Assembly (NCBI GenBank): GCA_020725385.1
Contig: DYFC01000016.1
Location: 1-49,292 of the forward strand
DNA from: Nitrospira japonica
GTDB lineage: Bacteria > Nitrospirota > Thermodesulfovibrionia > Thermodesulfovibrionales > SM23-35
Direction: 5' to 3'
DNA length: 49,292 nucleotides
In this document: positions 17,776 to 28,708 of the stretch, piece by piece
Numbering within the stretch: position 1 is the stretch's first letter
Layout of the letters: each line of letters begins with the position of its first letter
Position numbers and translations under genes: made by a program
Notes under the pieces: generated by a model
Seen by the model: the letters and a program-made list of their open reading frames with translations, nothing else
Told to the model about the DNA's origin: nothing
Databases searched by the model: none

Positions 17776-20043
17776 TTACAGGTAAGAAACCCTATCCTTT
17801 CTGTCTCTCGTTTTCTTTTCACCCTTATCTGTCATTAAAGCCCTAACCTGATCTATCTTTGAGGAAACTGCTCTGAACTTTGAATTCCAGCCAAATACCT
17901 CTGTATATAAATCTAAAGCTTCCTTAAGATTGCCATTCTTTTCATATGCTTCGGCAAGATCATATTTCATTGCCCAGTAGGATTCTCCCCGATCTTCCAT
18001 TTTTTCGACCGCATTTTTTAATACATCTATTGCAAGAGAATAAAGCCCTTTTTCTAAATAACACACACCAAGCATATTTGAAGAGTGTATAAATCTTTTC
18101 GGGTCATTCCGTGAAGCTTGAAATTCACGGATAGCATCATCTATAAGCCCCATCTCTTTATATGCAATACCAAGATTGTAATGAGTCTCATAATCTTCAG
18201 GTTCGAGTTCTTTTTCCAGACCCTTTTTAAATTCGTTGAATATATCAAGAACATCGCTATCCAATTCTGGTTCAGTAATATCGAGTAATTCAGGTACTTC
18301 TTCAACAGGGTGTGGTTCAACAGTACTTTCAATAATTTGCTCGGGTTCTTCTGTTAATGGTATCTGTTCGAGCGAAGCCAAGCGCTGGTTAATTTCTTCA
18401 TTATCAGGAAATAGGCTTTGAAGCCTTTCAAGAATCGCCCTTGCTTCATCAAAAAGTCCCTGTCTTGCATAAAAAGCAGCCTCTGAAAGTTCTTCGGTGT
18501 AATCATCAATTACAGGACCTTCAGGAACCAATGGTTCAGGAACTTTTTCCGAAACCTCTTCAGGAGAAATATGAGCAAGCTTTGGATTATCGGGGTCAAT
18601 TTCAAATGCTTCTCTTAACATCTGGGCACTTTTATCCGGCTCTCCGTTCTGTCTATAAATATGGTAAAGTCGCAAACATTCATCGATTGCGTTGTCTTTT
18701 TCGTCATTTTCAAAATATAGAGTCTTTAGCCTCTGGTGAAGAATAACATGCGCGGGTTCTTTATCTTTGAGTGACTCAAGGAGTTCCCTTGCGTTCTCTT
18801 TTAGTCCATACTTTAAATAAATGTCTGCCTCAAGAATTGCCTCATCAACAGTTTTTTCAACTTCCGAAGGTAAGGTTGATTTTAATATTTCTTTTTCGAG
18901 TTCTATAAGTCTTAATTTTATTATTTCGTCATTTGGGGTTATATTTAAAACTTCTTTTAGACAATTTAAGGCTTCACTTTTCATATCCCTTAAAATAAAA
19001 ACATCGGCGAGTGAAATCAGTTCACGCGCTACATGTTCCTGCTCCCCTATTTGTCTATATAGAGAGACAAGACGCTTGCCTGTTTCAAGAGGATCTATAT
19101 CTTTAAACGATTCCAGAAGTTTTATCGCATCCTCATATTTTTCTTCAAGGATCATCTCATCGAGAACAGGCAAATATTCACCCCATGCTTTTTCTCTTTG
19201 ACCCTTTTTATTATAAACATCACCAAGAAGTCTTCTGGCTTTTATATTAGAGGGTTCCTTATCAAGGGTTTTTTGAAGATATTCGACTGCATTATCATAC
19301 ATGTTGTTAACAATATATATTTCGGTAGCTCTCATTAAAATGTCGGTATCATCAGGAAATAAGCTTACAGCCTCTTTCATATATTCGATGGCTTTATTTA
19401 AATCGCCAGTTCTTTCATACAACTCGGACAATCCAAGAATTGCCTGCTTATTAACAGGCTCTAAGTCAAGCACCTTCTGGTAATAAAAAATTGACTTATC
19501 AACTTCACCCTTTTCCAGCAATAGCGCAGCGATTTGTAAATATTGTTTGGAAGCCTCGCTTAATAATCCGTCGCGCACATATATTTCTGCTACCTTACTC
19601 CTTAGCGGGACATTTGAAGGTGACAGGGATAGTATTCTGCTGTAGATTTCAAGAATTTTTTCTTTTTTGCCTTCCTTTGAAAGGCTGTCTGCAGCAGCAA
19701 GATAAAACTTTATTGCATCTGTTATCAACCCTTTAGCTTCATTAAGTTCACCTAAAGAAAATAAAGCAACTGTATCATTGGGCATTATATTGAGTATTTT
19801 TTTGTATAAAGCCAGAGCCTTAAGTGCAAAACCCTCCTGCTTGAAATAAGAGGCAGCCTTATGGAATGATTCAACAGCAGTAGAGCGGCCTCCTTTTTTA
19901 AGATATAAATCGCCTAATGTATTGAAAGAATTACCATCAGGGAACTCTTTGACAAGTTTTTCCCACTCGGAGATAGCTCTATCTATCTGACCCCTTGCAA
20001 GATATTTTTGGGCTTCTTTTATAATCGCTGATTTATCTGACAT
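17776..20043 (-). CDS. Large TPR-repeat protein (755 aa)
   Basis: The whole protein is made of tetratricopeptide repeats. Clear units include GQIDRAISEWEKLVKEFPDG, RSTAVESFHKAASYFKQEGF, GDLNKAIEYMKEAVSLFPDD and LYSLAIDVLKNAVEKMEDRG. A less ordered, Glu/Pro-rich linker lies at about 505-590, after which TPRs resume. There is no signal peptide or membrane segment, so it is probably a cytoplasmic scaffold. It is the first gene of an operon with the ExeA-like ATPase, which suggests a protein-interaction role in assembly of an envelope machine. No enzyme motif is present. Confidence 0.92.
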   Translation of the reverse strand: MSDKSAIIKEAQKYLARGQIDRAISEWEKLVKEFPDGNSFNTLGDLYLKKGGRSTAVESFHKAASYFKQEGFALKALALYKKILNIMPNDTVALFSLGELNEAKGLITDAIKFYLAAADSLSKEGKKEKILEIYSRILSLSPSNVPLRSKVAEIYVRDGLLSEASKQYLQIAALLLEKGEVDKSIFYYQKVLDLEPVNKQAILGLSELYERTGDLNKAIEYMKEAVSLFPDDTDILMRATEIYIVNNMYDNAVEYLQKTLDKEPSNIKARRLLGDVYNKKGQREKAWGEYLPVLDEMILEEKYEDAIKLLESFKDIDPLETGKRLVSLYRQIGEQEHVARELISLADVFILRDMKSEALNCLKEVLNITPNDEIIKLRLIELEKEILKSTLPSEVEKTVDEAILEADIYLKYGLKENARELLESLKDKEPAHVILHQRLKTLYFENDEKDNAIDECLRLYHIYRQNGEPDKSAQMLREAFEIDPDNPKLAHISPEEVSEKVPEPLVPEGPVIDDYTEELSEAAFYARQGLFDEARAILERLQSLFPDNEEINQRLASLEQIPLTEEPEQIIESTVEPHPVEEVPELLDITEPELDSDVLDIFNEFKKGLEKELEPEDYETHYNLGIAYKEMGLIDDAIREFQASRNDPKRFIHSSNMLGVCYLEKGLYSLAIDVLKNAVEKMEDRGESYWAMKYDLAEAYEKNGNLKEALDLYTEVFGWNSKFRAVSSKIDQVRALMTDKGEKKTRDRKDRVSYL

Positions 20044-20240
20044 TGTATGTATTATTCAAAGTATCACATATAGATTAAGCTGTCAATATAACATCCGAAA
20101 CGGATTATAATAATTCCAGTCGCAAATATCTTATTCATACCCCTGCGCCAATCTTTTCTATTTTATCACAAATTATTATTGATTAACCCGAAAAATGCAG
20201 TTGAGGTAATGCAAATGTTATAAAATCCGTTATCCGCAGT

Positions 20241-20281
20241 CCGTTGTTCGTTAATCGTACAAAAACGGATACGAGGAACGG
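20241..20281. repeat. Imperfect hairpin after cutA
   Basis: CCGTTGTTCGT (20241-20251) pairs with ACGAGGAACGG (20271-20281) with one mismatch. The preceding bases 20226-20240 repeat the same words (TCCGTTATCCGCAGT). It sits 20 bases past the cutA stop on the minus strand and could help end its transcript, although no U-tract is present. Confidence 0.55.
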
Positions 20282-20301
20282 TTATTTGTGCGATGCCTGT
20301 A

Positions 20302-20622
20302 TTATTCGGGTTTTGTTATATCATTGAGCCATTTGAGATATTCGTCTGAACCTGTAATTATTGGTAACGCTATAATTTCTGGCACAGTATAACTGTGAAG
20401 TTCTTTTACTTTCTTAGAAAGCTTTTCAAAAAGATGTTTCTGTGTCTTAGCAATCATTAAAACTTCAGGGTCATCTTCTATCTTCCCTTCCCAGCTATAA
20501 ATAGACCGGATATTTTTAATTATGTTCACACAGCCGGCAAGTTTTTCTTCTACAAGTATTCTTGCGATTTTTTCCGCTTCTTCTTCCTTTGAAGCAGTTA
20601 TATAAACAACAATATTTTCCAT
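20302..20622 (-). CDS. cutA: CutA1 divalent-ion tolerance family protein
   Basis: This small trimeric PII-like protein of 106 residues begins MENIVVYITASKEEEAEKIA, the normal CutA start. Conserved pieces are KLAGCVNI, IRSIYSWEGKIEDDPEVLMI, LHSYTVPEIIALPI and YLKWL. A longer reading frame begins 63 bases upstream, but the internal ATG has a very strong ribosome site (GGAGGTAGGGG) and matches the family. CutA binds divalent metals in vitro; its cellular role is unsettled. The gene appears to be single. Confidence 0.93.
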   Translation of the reverse strand: MENIVVYITASKEEEAEKIARILVEEKLAGCVNIIKNIRSIYSWEGKIEDDPEVLMIAKTQKHLFEKLSKKVKELHSYTVPEIIALPIITGSDEYLKWLNDITKPE

Positions 20623-20805
20623 TCCCCTACCTCCAGCTAAGATAATTATAAATATTGTGAAAACCTTCTGTGTTATTCCGGACAAAGCGAGAAATCTTAT
20701 AAAAGACCATTCATGTAATTTGATTTTATAACCTTAGCGCATATCTTGGAATAAAAAAACGTCTCATTCTTATTCAACTTGCTCTTATTATCTATAAAAA
20801 TTACA

Positions 20806-20826
20806 AAAATACTTCATAAGTATTTT
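20806..20826 (-). terminator. AT-rich hairpin downstream of the giant gene
   Basis: AAAATACTT (20806-20814) and AAGTATTTT (20818-20826) form a perfect 9-bp stem with a 3-base loop. It lies 20 bases past the giant gene's stop on the minus strand and is followed on that strand by a T-rich tract. The stem is weak because it is A/T-rich. Confidence 0.4.
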
Positions 20827-20845
20827 ATGAATAAAGCGGGTTAAG

Positions 20846-23800
20846 TCAATGAGATTTTTGTTCGTCTATATATTGTTCTGTTTTTTTGTTTTGATCTCTT
20901 ATTATCTCTTTAATTTTTTCAATATTCAATGAAGGAGAAGATGAATTCCCGGTCTCGCCGTAAGGTGCGGGTTTGTTTTTGTTTTGTGTTGCTTTACCAA
21001 CACCGGTACTGTAAACAGAATTCGCCCATGAGCCGCCACAAATCTGATTTGGGTTGCCAGAACACTTCATATCACAATTGTTTGCTGTTCCTGATTTTCC
21101 GTAACTATTTCCGCAAAAACACCATGAACTACACTGGGTACCTGCGTAAGCAAAACCTTTTTCTATGCAAATCGATATACACATCTCTGTTGTCATTTTT
21201 GAGTCATTGAGAACAAATTCCGAAATATCCCGGCCTCCTGTTCCGTAAGGATCTCCCTGGTCCCTATAACAGCCAAGATATTTGTATCTATCGGTCCTGG
21301 GAATTTGTTTTTCTTGAGAAATTGTACCAATAGAAGATTTATTAATATAATCTTCAACAATTTTAATATGGCTTGCTTTTGCATCTGTCGGTAAGCATTC
21401 ATAACTTGCTTTGAATTTTGCTAATGCCTCCTGCAAACGATTCTGCTTTTGTAATATAGCTCCTTCATTCCATTTTTGAGCACAGAGATTAATCTCATTT
21501 ATCCTGTTTTCTACTTTTACAATATGATCTTCAAGTGCAACGTTTGGCCATATCTTTACACTTTCTCTGTATTTATTCAGAGCTTCCTGTAATTTGCCCT
21601 GGTTCTGAAGCACACCTCCTTCGTCTATTAGTTTCTTCGCATTTGCCTTTGCTGCCTCCATCTTTCTGACATAGTCTTGTCTCATAGTATCAGGCCAGAT
21701 TTTTATACTCTCCCTGCATTTTGACAAAGCTTCTTCCATCTTTTTTTGGTTATAGAAATTCGTACATTCAGACCACAACCTATCTGCTGTTTGTGCCCTG
21801 TTTTGTATATCAGCTATCCTGTCTTCAAGTTCCTTGATATGGCTTTCAAGCTTTGTATCAGGCAGGTATTTCAGACTTTCCTTATATTTTGGAACTGCAT
21901 CTGTCAGTTTTCCTTGTTTTTCGAGCGAAATGCCTTTGTTTCTAAGCATGTTTGCAGTTTCTATATTATTCTGCTGTTCCTGCATCATCTTATACGCTTT
22001 GCTTTGGAGTTCGACATAATGTGTTCGCTCCGGGTCTGTCATACTCCAGTAGTTCCTTTCATCAATAAGCCCTTCTTTCAAGGATTCATATGCTCCTTTG
22101 TAATCACCGGCGCTGAATCTTTCTTCACCTTTTCTGAGTACTCCCCTCTTTTTTCCCTTAATAGCTTCCATTTTTGCAGTCCACTGCTCTATCTGCTGTA
22201 ACTTCTGAGCATCCACTGGCTGAAGTTTCATTGTCTGCTGAATATTCTTTATAATTTCTAATGCATTACTGAAATTTTTCTCATCGTTAGCCTTCTGTAC
22301 TTCGTAAAACCTGTCTCTGACCAGGGTGTTATACTTTGTTATCTGATTTCCAATGTAATGTTGCACTTCCCAAACCGGTTGATATTTACCGTATTTATTG
22401 AAAATCTGTGTAAAAGACTTCTGGGCTGCATCGAATTGCGCCTGATCTGTAAGATCTTTGATATTCTTAATCTCTCTAAGTATATACTGTCTTTCCTTTA
22501 TTAATTGAGCTGCAAGATTTGACGCTTCAATGTTTTTCGGGTCAAGCTGTTCTGCCTCTTCTGCAGCTACAATCGCTTCATCAAGCTTCCCCTGTTTTGC
22601 AAATTCTTTGGATTTTGCAAGTTTCTCCGATGCCTCTTTTCTCTTGTTTGAATTTTTCATTTCTTCCTGAGAAATTGTGATATTGACGCTACGGGAAACA
22701 CTACCTATCTCTGCCTTTATGCCTTCAATCTCTTTTGTTACGGTAACACTGGCAGTATAGGTGCCGGTGAGACTGCATTTGAAAGTCAAATCCTGTGTTA
22801 TGTCATTCATAAGGGTACATCCTTGCGGGAAAACTGTCCATTTATAATTCACGCCGTCCAATTTGGGCAAGACCTCCGCTCTCATAAGGATGTCATAATC
22901 AACGGCAAATTCATAATCTACTTCAACATTACCGCATGATCGTGCACCACCGGACCGGGTATCGCATTTCCATATTACAGGTTTGGACTGGCGGTATCTG
23001 GGTTCGGATATTGTTACAGTATAAGGTGAAGCCGTATACTCATCTGATATTGCTCCACCAATTGGGGTTCTGTAGTAAGGAACTTTCGGCGCAACAAGAA
23101 GTTTGACAGGTTTTGCATCTTTTGGTATGAACCCGATTTTTCCAGCGTTAGCCTCATACTGTTTTCTTTTTGAGAATTCAGGCTCAGACCATTCATAATC
23201 AATCAGCTTTGAATCGATATCAGGGTCAGTTTTCAGGGTTGCACTTATCTCCTGACCGACCTTTCCCCTTCCCTTGTCAGGATCAAAAAAGAGCATGAAT
23301 TTAGGCGGAACAACGTTCACTTCATACTGCGGTGTTTCAAAGCTTTCTGTTTTGTCTTTTTCAACTATTGCCCATATCTTAACTTTGCCGTTGTCTCCCA
23401 TACTGTTGAACAGGGCAGTTGTCGGACCTTCACCTGAAGGAGGGTCAAACTGGATATTTGGCGAAGATTGCCATGTAACAGTAATTCCTGAAGACCCTGT
23501 TTTCGGACGGCACCTTGTTATGGATTTTGTCTTTCCTTTCTCCAGAGCAGGACAACTATAGCAACCGTTCCAATCCTCTTCGTTCGGGTCGTACGCCTTT
23601 GCACATTTCAATCTCTTCATTTCGTCCTCGAATTTCTTTAATTCAGAAGATGATGCTTTATCGGTGCCCGGAATTTTTGCGATTAATGTGTGCTTTGTCC
23701 CGTATACAACTTGTTTAGGCAGTCCTTCAATAGTTACCTCTATACTCTCAACCTTCAGAGTTATCTCACCGTTTGCTTTCTTCCCTTCACTATCGAACAC

Positions 23801-26800
23801 TGTAACAGATATAACATAATCGCCCTTTTTCTGTGATACAAACTGAACGTTTGCACCACTTCCTGAAACATTTTCGCTCCATTTGTAAGTATAGGGCGAC
23901 TTGCCTCCGGAGGCTACTGCTAATATAGTTGCAATATTGCCGGGTTTTAGGGTTATCCTGTTGGTGCTTAGCTCTACAGTCAATCCGTCTTCTTTGTCCG
24001 GATCAACAATATCAAGGCAATAACTCTGGTATTTAACAGGTGGCTCAACTTTTATAGGGTAAGGTCTCGGCAGGCCATATTTACTTGCCGTGTCTTCTAT
24101 TTTCTGTAGTCTCTGCTCTATTATACCTTCTTGCAGTGAATGAATAACCCGCGGCATCTCGGTCTCTATTTTTTTAATCCGGTCCTGCTGTTTGTTGTGG
24201 AGGTTTTTTGGTTCTTTTATACATTCGTCAAATTCACCGCAATATTTTGGACATGCCCCGCCTGTACTACATTGCCTGCACCGCACTTTTTCATCTGTAA
24301 GTCTGAAGAGGGCCTCCCGCAGTTTCCCGAATGCCTCTTCATCAGCTTTCCTGAGAGAATCAATATAGGGTTTATAACCCTGTATCCATTCCATCATCTC
24401 CTTCTCAATTTTTTCAAGACCCTTATTGATTGCTTCCAGAGTGCTCTCAATATTCTTGCTGTCTCCACTTAATAGTTTTTTCTTAAGTTCAATAAGTTTT
24501 CGCCAGTCTTTTTCTTTTTCTATTTTTTCCTTCTCTATTTTTTCTTTTTCAAGCTGTTTCTTTTCGGGTTTTTTTCCTTCAGTGTCTTTTTTGTCAGGGT
24601 TACAGGCTCTCTGGGTCTCTGGTTTTTCTTTTTCAATACAGCCCTCAGGTGTTTTTTTGATTAACTTGCGCGTCTGTATTTTTTTAATTTTGTCACATTC
24701 ACCCCAGTCAGTGTATTGATAGGTGCATTCTGAAATTTTCAAATTTTTAAGATATTCTTTGTATTGAATTAGCCTTTCATTAATTGCTTGCACTGTATCA
24801 GCTTCACAGGTATCAATACTCCTCTCTTTGCAATCATCAAAGAGATGCTCAATTTCAAAACCAAGCTGTGCAAGCTTCTTAAGGTGTTCAAGTTCCTCTT
24901 TGCTCTTCGGGTTATGTCCTAAGGCATCAGAAAGATCTGAGTCAATTTTCCGGCCCCTGTTTCTATGTGCAGGAAGGGCAGCCTTTGCCTTATCGAGATC
25001 ACTCACTATATCAAGTGTTAGCCTCGGTGCACAATTCTTTCTTCCTCCTATAATCATCTTTAAAGGAGGATTTATCATCTTCTGCCAGTCAACTCTGTAT
25101 TCCTCGGTCCATAGTTGTATAATCTGATCCTGCATCCTCTTAATCTGACTGTAGGCATCATAATATTTCTTATAAACAAATACACCATAGTAGTCCTTGT
25201 TTATCTGAGACTGTACTTCCTTTTTTATTGCATCCATCATGCCATTATTCAGTCCTCTCAGGTCAGAAAGATCGTATCCGGCAAGATTTAGATCAGATTC
25301 AAGCTTTTCTAAATCTTTTACAAGTTTTTCCAAATCCTTAGGTGGTGTTGCAGACGCCTCAAGAAGATAAAGCAAGGATTTCCACATCTGCCTTTCAACC
25401 TGACTCTCCATCTGGGAAATCATCTCTTCCCTTTTTTGTGCAAGCTTTTGACCTGCAAGATTGGTAAATGCAGGAGCATTGTTCTTGTTTTCAAGAATCA
25501 GAACAGCGGCAAGCAGGTCTTCGTTGTGTGAAAAATATTTTCTTAATTTAGCATATTTCGCCTTTTTGCCAGATAAATCCATGCCATCAAGGCCGAGTTT
25601 CTTTCCTATGTTTGTTTCCCCGGCATCTTGCAATGTTTCATCGCCTTTGTCCACAAAATCACTGCCGTATCCATAGCTTTTTGGACTTCTCGGGATGAGA
25701 GTCAGCCAATACCGGAATTCAGGCAATTCATCTCCCGATATAAGGTTTTCACCCTTCATGAAGAAGTCGGCAAAATTGTCTGCCCGCTGCTGCAGATCCG
25801 GTGAATATTTATATTCTAAGATATCACCGTATTTGGAACTGGTTTTAATACCAATAACATGCCCTGTTTTAGGGTCAAAATTTATCTTGCTTCGCATCTT
25901 ATCGAGATATGAAAGAAATTCCTTGTCTCTCATTAATACATCAAAACGCTGAAGTTTTTCACCCAGTCCCCAGAATGCACCTATAGTGGGAAAATAATAA
26001 AACGCAAATGATTTTATGGCAGGCCCTGTATCTCCTGTCTGGTATGCCTGCAGTATGCCCTCGGCAACTGAAAGGCTCGGGAAGTCACCTGTGGCTTTTA
26101 TCTTTAAAATAGCACCCGCTGCTTTAACAGCACCTTTTGCATGGGTGTCCTCATTCATATAAGCATCGTATACACTAATGGCCTGGTCTGCAAAGTCAAG
26201 GGATTTTAAAAGTTTGCTCCCCTCAATGGTATTGGACCAGTCTTCATTAAAGTCTTTTATTTTTTTGTGTATCTTCGCAAAAGTCGGCAGACTTTCTCCC
26301 ATGTTCTGGTAATCTTTTTTGAGCCTGTCATATCCTCTGGCAAGTGATGGATATTTTTTCCGCAAATCTTCTATGAATTTACTTACTTTCTCCTCTGTCC
26401 ACTTCATCTGCTCTCTGAGATAAATGCGAAGATCCCGTGCATCATCCGGTGAAAAAATATACTCGATAATCCCTTTGTTTATCTGGTAGTTTTCCTGCCT
26501 TAATGCTTCTATAAGGTCATCCATTGTCTGTTTAACAACATCAGCGCTCCATTTGTCACCCTGCCTGAGTTTCTCTGAAAGCCATATAATGTCTTTTATC
26601 CCGCCCTCGGGGTAATCACCGACATGATGTTTATAGGTCTCAAGTTCCTCATGCATCTGTTCGAGCATATCGTCCAAATTCCTGTTTCTTCTACTTTCAT
26701 CTTTTACTGAGGCAATCTCCCTCAATCTCAGTGCAAGTGCTACTTCTGCGTTCTTGACAATTGACTTCTTTGAGCGCACAAGCAGTTCATTTATAGCTCT

Positions 26801-28027
26801 ATCAGAAGCTTCTTTATCTCCACCGCTTATTTCCGCTAATTTTAGTTTGTCTTTGTATTTTTCAAGAACCTTTGCCATCTCAATAGCAGCATCCCTTGCC
26901 TGTTTTGCCTTTGTCAGTTCCACAGCAAATTCACCAAGCATATGGTCATTGTCATCAAAGGGATCCCACTCACCTCTATAGGCTGCTGTTGCCTTTTGAT
27001 TGTAGAGATAGCTCCTCTCCACATACTTCATTATCTTTACCAGTTTATCGATTCCGCTGTAATTGCCCTTTTCTATGTCTGCTATTAGATGCCTTGACAT
27101 CTCAAGGCTCAACATAGGTTCTGTTTGCATAGTAACTTTTGGAGGGTCAAAATCCCGGGCCTCCATAAATGCTCTCCACCAGAAAAGCTGGCTCCCGGGC
27201 ATCTCTTTGGTCACTATATCAACAACCTTAATTCTGCCACCCTGCTTCCTTATTTTTTTTGCTTCATCAGGAGCAATTAATCTGCCGTCATCGAGTTTCA
27301 GAAGAATCAATTTCCACTTGCCTCTTGAAAGCAGATCCATCTCCGCAAATGTCTTTCCCCATTCACCTATAAATACTTCTGATGATGCTTTACCGTGAGG
27401 AGTTATCAGTGCATCCATATTTATCATTATTCTCTCATCAGAGACACCGGTTATCTTTTGAAGATTCTCTTTAAACATATCCCTCAGTTTCATGTTAAGA
27501 TGGTCGTCTGTCGACAGACTGCTTAAGTCAATATCTTTATCGAATTGAAGGGTCTTTGTCTGCATCTTTACCCATGTTCCGATATCCATCTCTCCGTATA
27601 TCGTTCCTATTGCTTCAGGATTATCGTTATAAAATTGTATCAGGGTATCTTTTAAAACCTTTTGAACAATCAATGCCCTGCCCATCATCAACGCACGCTC
27701 AATACCAATATAGTCGGTATTCCAGTTAGGCAATTTCCCTCTCAGGGATTGATATGCCTGTGTACCTTTTTTCATGGTCAGCAGTTCATTGAAAAATGAG
27801 CCTGTCTCCGCTATAAGCCTGCTTTCATCCTGGCCAAGCTTTACAGTTTCATTATCTTTCGCCCTCATCATCTTGTTTGTAATTTCAGGCATATGAGATT
27901 TGTACCTGTCAAGAAGGGCAATAAGCTTTTGTTCTTCCTCTGAAATGTTACCGGCTGCATAAAGAAAAGTATGGAGAGATAATAGGATAAAAAATACGCA
28001 AGAAAAAAGAGAAAAGTTTTTTTTCAT
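20846..28027 (-). CDS. Giant secreted multidomain protein (2393 aa) with TSP1-like, PKD-like, TPR-like and WSC domains
   Basis: No overall family is recognised. Residues 1-25 form a signal peptide ending near LYAAG, so the protein is exported. The first 1050 residues are mostly helical and unassigned. A thrombospondin-type-1-like module with YTDWGECDK and ETQRAC lies at about 1097-1143. A Lys/Glu-rich coil made of KEKIEKEK iterations follows. A Cys-rich patch [15 protein letters not shown] is near 1250. A PKD/Ig-like domain is at about 1356-1430, with further beta domains to about 1780. TPR-like helical repeats ([35 protein letters not shown]) fill about 1790-2235. A WSC domain with eight cysteines (YLGCYRD, CFCGN, NQICGG) lies at about 2248-2341. 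WSC and TSP1 suggest carbohydrate or surface contact. G+C is clearly higher than in the neighbours. Confidence 0.9.
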   Translation of the reverse strand: MKKNFSLFSCVFFILLSLHTFLYAAGNISEEEQKLIALLDRYKSHMPEITNKMMRAKDNETVKLGQDESRLIAETGSFFNELLTMKKGTQAYQSLRGKLPNWNTDYIGIERALMMGRALIVQKVLKDTLIQFYNDNPEAIGTIYGEMDIGTWVKMQTKTLQFDKDIDLSSLSTDDHLNMKLRDMFKENLQKITGVSDERIMINMDALITPHGKASSEVFIGEWGKTFAEMDLLSRGKWKLILLKLDDGRLIAPDEAKKIRKQGGRIKVVDIVTKEMPGSQLFWWRAFMEARDFDPPKVTMQTEPMLSLEMSRHLIADIEKGNYSGIDKLVKIMKYVERSYLYNQKATAAYRGEWDPFDDNDHMLGEFAVELTKAKQARDAAIEMAKVLEKYKDKLKLAEISGGDKEASDRAINELLVRSKKSIVKNAEVALALRLREIASVKDESRRNRNLDDMLEQMHEELETYKHHVGDYPEGGIKDIIWLSEKLRQGDKWSADVVKQTMDDLIEALRQENYQINKGIIEYIFSPDDARDLRIYLREQMKWTEEKVSKFIEDLRKKYPSLARGYDRLKKDYQNMGESLPTFAKIHKKIKDFNEDWSNTIEGSKLLKSLDFADQAISVYDAYMNEDTHAKGAVKAAGAILKIKATGDFPSLSVAEGILQAYQTGDTGPAIKSFAFYYFPTIGAFWGLGEKLQRFDVLMRDKEFLSYLDKMRSKINFDPKTGHVIGIKTSSKYGDILEYKYSPDLQQRADNFADFFMKGENLISGDELPEFRYWLTLIPRSPKSYGYGSDFVDKGDETLQDAGETNIGKKLGLDGMDLSGKKAKYAKLRKYFSHNEDLLAAVLILENKNNAPAFTNLAGQKLAQKREEMISQMESQVERQMWKSLLYLLEASATPPKDLEKLVKDLEKLESDLNLAGYDLSDLRGLNNGMMDAIKKEVQSQINKDYYGVFVYKKYYDAYSQIKRMQDQIIQLWTEEYRVDWQKMINPPLKMIIGGRKNCAPRLTLDIVSDLDKAKAALPAHRNRGRKIDSDLSDALGHNPKSKEELEHLKKLAQLGFEIEHLFDDCKERSIDTCEADTVQAINERLIQYKEYLKNLKISECTYQYTDWGECDKIKKIQTRKLIKKTPEGCIEKEKPETQRACNPDKKDTEGKKPEKKQLEKEKIEKEKIEKEKDWRKLIELKKKLLSGDSKNIESTLEAINKGLEKIEKEMMEWIQGYKPYIDSLRKADEEAFGKLREALFRLTDEKVRCRQCSTGGACPKYCGEFDECIKEPKNLHNKQQDRIKKIETEMPRVIHSLQEGIIEQRLQKIEDTASKYGLPRPYPIKVEPPVKYQSYCLDIVDPDKEDGLTVELSTNRITLKPGNIATILAVASGGKSPYTYKWSENVSGSGANVQFVSQKKGDYVISVTVFDSEGKKANGEITLKVESIEVTIEGLPKQVVYGTKHTLIAKIPGTDKASSSELKKFEDEMKRLKCAKAYDPNEEDWNGCYSCPALEKGKTKSITRCRPKTGSSGITVTWQSSPNIQFDPPSGEGPTTALFNSMGDNGKVKIWAIVEKDKTESFETPQYEVNVVPPKFMLFFDPDKGRGKVGQEISATLKTDPDIDSKLIDYEWSEPEFSKRKQYEANAGKIGFIPKDAKPVKLLVAPKVPYYRTPIGGAISDEYTASPYTVTISEPRYRQSKPVIWKCDTRSGGARSCGNVEVDYEFAVDYDILMRAEVLPKLDGVNYKWTVFPQGCTLMNDITQDLTFKCSLTGTYTASVTVTKEIEGIKAEIGSVSRSVNITISQEEMKNSNKRKEASEKLAKSKEFAKQGKLDEAIVAAEEAEQLDPKNIEASNLAAQLIKERQYILREIKNIKDLTDQAQFDAAQKSFTQIFNKYGKYQPVWEVQHYIGNQITKYNTLVRDRFYEVQKANDEKNFSNALEIIKNIQQTMKLQPVDAQKLQQIEQWTAKMEAIKGKKRGVLRKGEERFSAGDYKGAYESLKEGLIDERNYWSMTDPERTHYVELQSKAYKMMQEQQNNIETANMLRNKGISLEKQGKLTDAVPKYKESLKYLPDTKLESHIKELEDRIADIQNRAQTADRLWSECTNFYNQKKMEEALSKCRESIKIWPDTMRQDYVRKMEAAKANAKKLIDEGGVLQNQGKLQEALNKYRESVKIWPNVALEDHIVKVENRINEINLCAQKWNEGAILQKQNRLQEALAKFKASYECLPTDAKASHIKIVEDYINKSSIGTISQEKQIPRTDRYKYLGCYRDQGDPYGTGGRDISEFVLNDSKMTTEMCISICIEKGFAYAGTQCSSWCFCGNSYGKSGTANNCDMKCSGNPNQICGGSWANSVYSTGVGKATQNKNKPAPYGETGNSSSPSLNIEKIKEIIRDQNKKTEQYIDEQKSH

Positions 28028-28072
28028 TATATCCGTGATTTATCCCCCTTTTCTGAGGAGGAATTTTTGTCT

Positions 28073-28174
28073 GTGGTCTATAATCTGTTGCATCTTACCT
28101 GTTAAATCGTACCCCTTCTTGCATCGTGTCTCCTGTCCATGGTCTGTTGTTTCGTAAATATCGTATCTTGCATC
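28073..28174. repeat. Iterated-word intergenic segment
   Basis: The gap between the giant gene and ogt holds three copies of TTGCATC, at 28088-28094, 28119-28125 and 28168-28174. They are mixed with related words such as ATCGTA, TGGTCTGTTG and TGGTCTATAATCTGTTG. It resembles one arm of the word-iterated elements elsewhere in the window. No gene is seen here. Confidence 0.4.
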
Positions 28175-28204
28175 CTGTTAAGGCAATATCTGTATTATAT
28201 AGAT

Positions 28205-28708
28205 TTATCCTTGCTTTTTCGACAATTTTATATAATACTCCATATCCAGCAACCTTCTTTTTATAGCCGGGCCTGCTGAAAAACCACCTATTGAACCATC
28301 TGACTCAATTATACGATGGCAGGGAAGTATAATAGGAACCGGATTTCTGCTAAGAGATTGTCCCACAGCTCTTGATGCATTTGGATTACCAATTTTTTCA
28401 GCAAGCCATTTATAAGTGCGGGTTTCTCCAAACGGAACTTCTTTTAATGCAAGCCATACTTTATGATCAAAATCGGTTCCTGCAGTAAAATGTACCTCCT
28501 GACTAAACACATCAAGGCCGTTATTAAAATATTCTCTCAATTCACGATGGATGGCATGTTTGGATGAAGGTTTTAAAGGTATATTTGATGGCTTATCAAA
28601 TCTAATTCCGGTTAATTTTTTACCGCTAAAAATTAAATATAAAATTCCTATAGGGCTGTCGAATATCTCGTAGAAGGAATCAATATTGCTCGACCTCTTC
28701 TTCTTCAT
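28205..28708 (-). CDS. ogt: Methylated-DNA--protein-cysteine methyltransferase
   Basis: This suicide repair protein transfers alkyl groups from O6-alkylguanine to its own cysteine. The acceptor Cys130 is in ILPCHRII. The DNA-binding helix region ASRAVGQSLSRNPVP precedes it and GSIGGFSAG follows. The 167-residue form beginning MKKKRSSNID is preferred over a start 102 bases upstream. It has an AGGGAGC ribosome site, and the longer form would lie inside the upstream kinase gene with no family similarity. It still overlaps the kinase gene by 29 bases, so translation is probably coupled to it. Confidence 0.94.
   Translation of the reverse strand: MKKKRSSNIDSFYEIFDSPIGILYLIFSGKKLTGIRFDKPSNIPLKPSSKHAIHRELREYFNNGLDVFSQEVHFTAGTDFDHKVWLALKEVPFGETRTYKWLAEKIGNPNASRAVGQSLSRNPVPIILPCHRIIESDGSIGGFSAGPAIKRRLLDMEYYIKLSKKQG

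Noticed and set aside
20623..20685. Longer cutA reading frame
   Set aside because: The extra 21 residues are not part of the CutA family and a very strong ribosome site precedes 20622.
21700..22700. Several plus-strand frames opposite the giant gene
   Set aside because: They have no ribosome sites or recognisable protein features and are antisense shadows of the TPR-like region.
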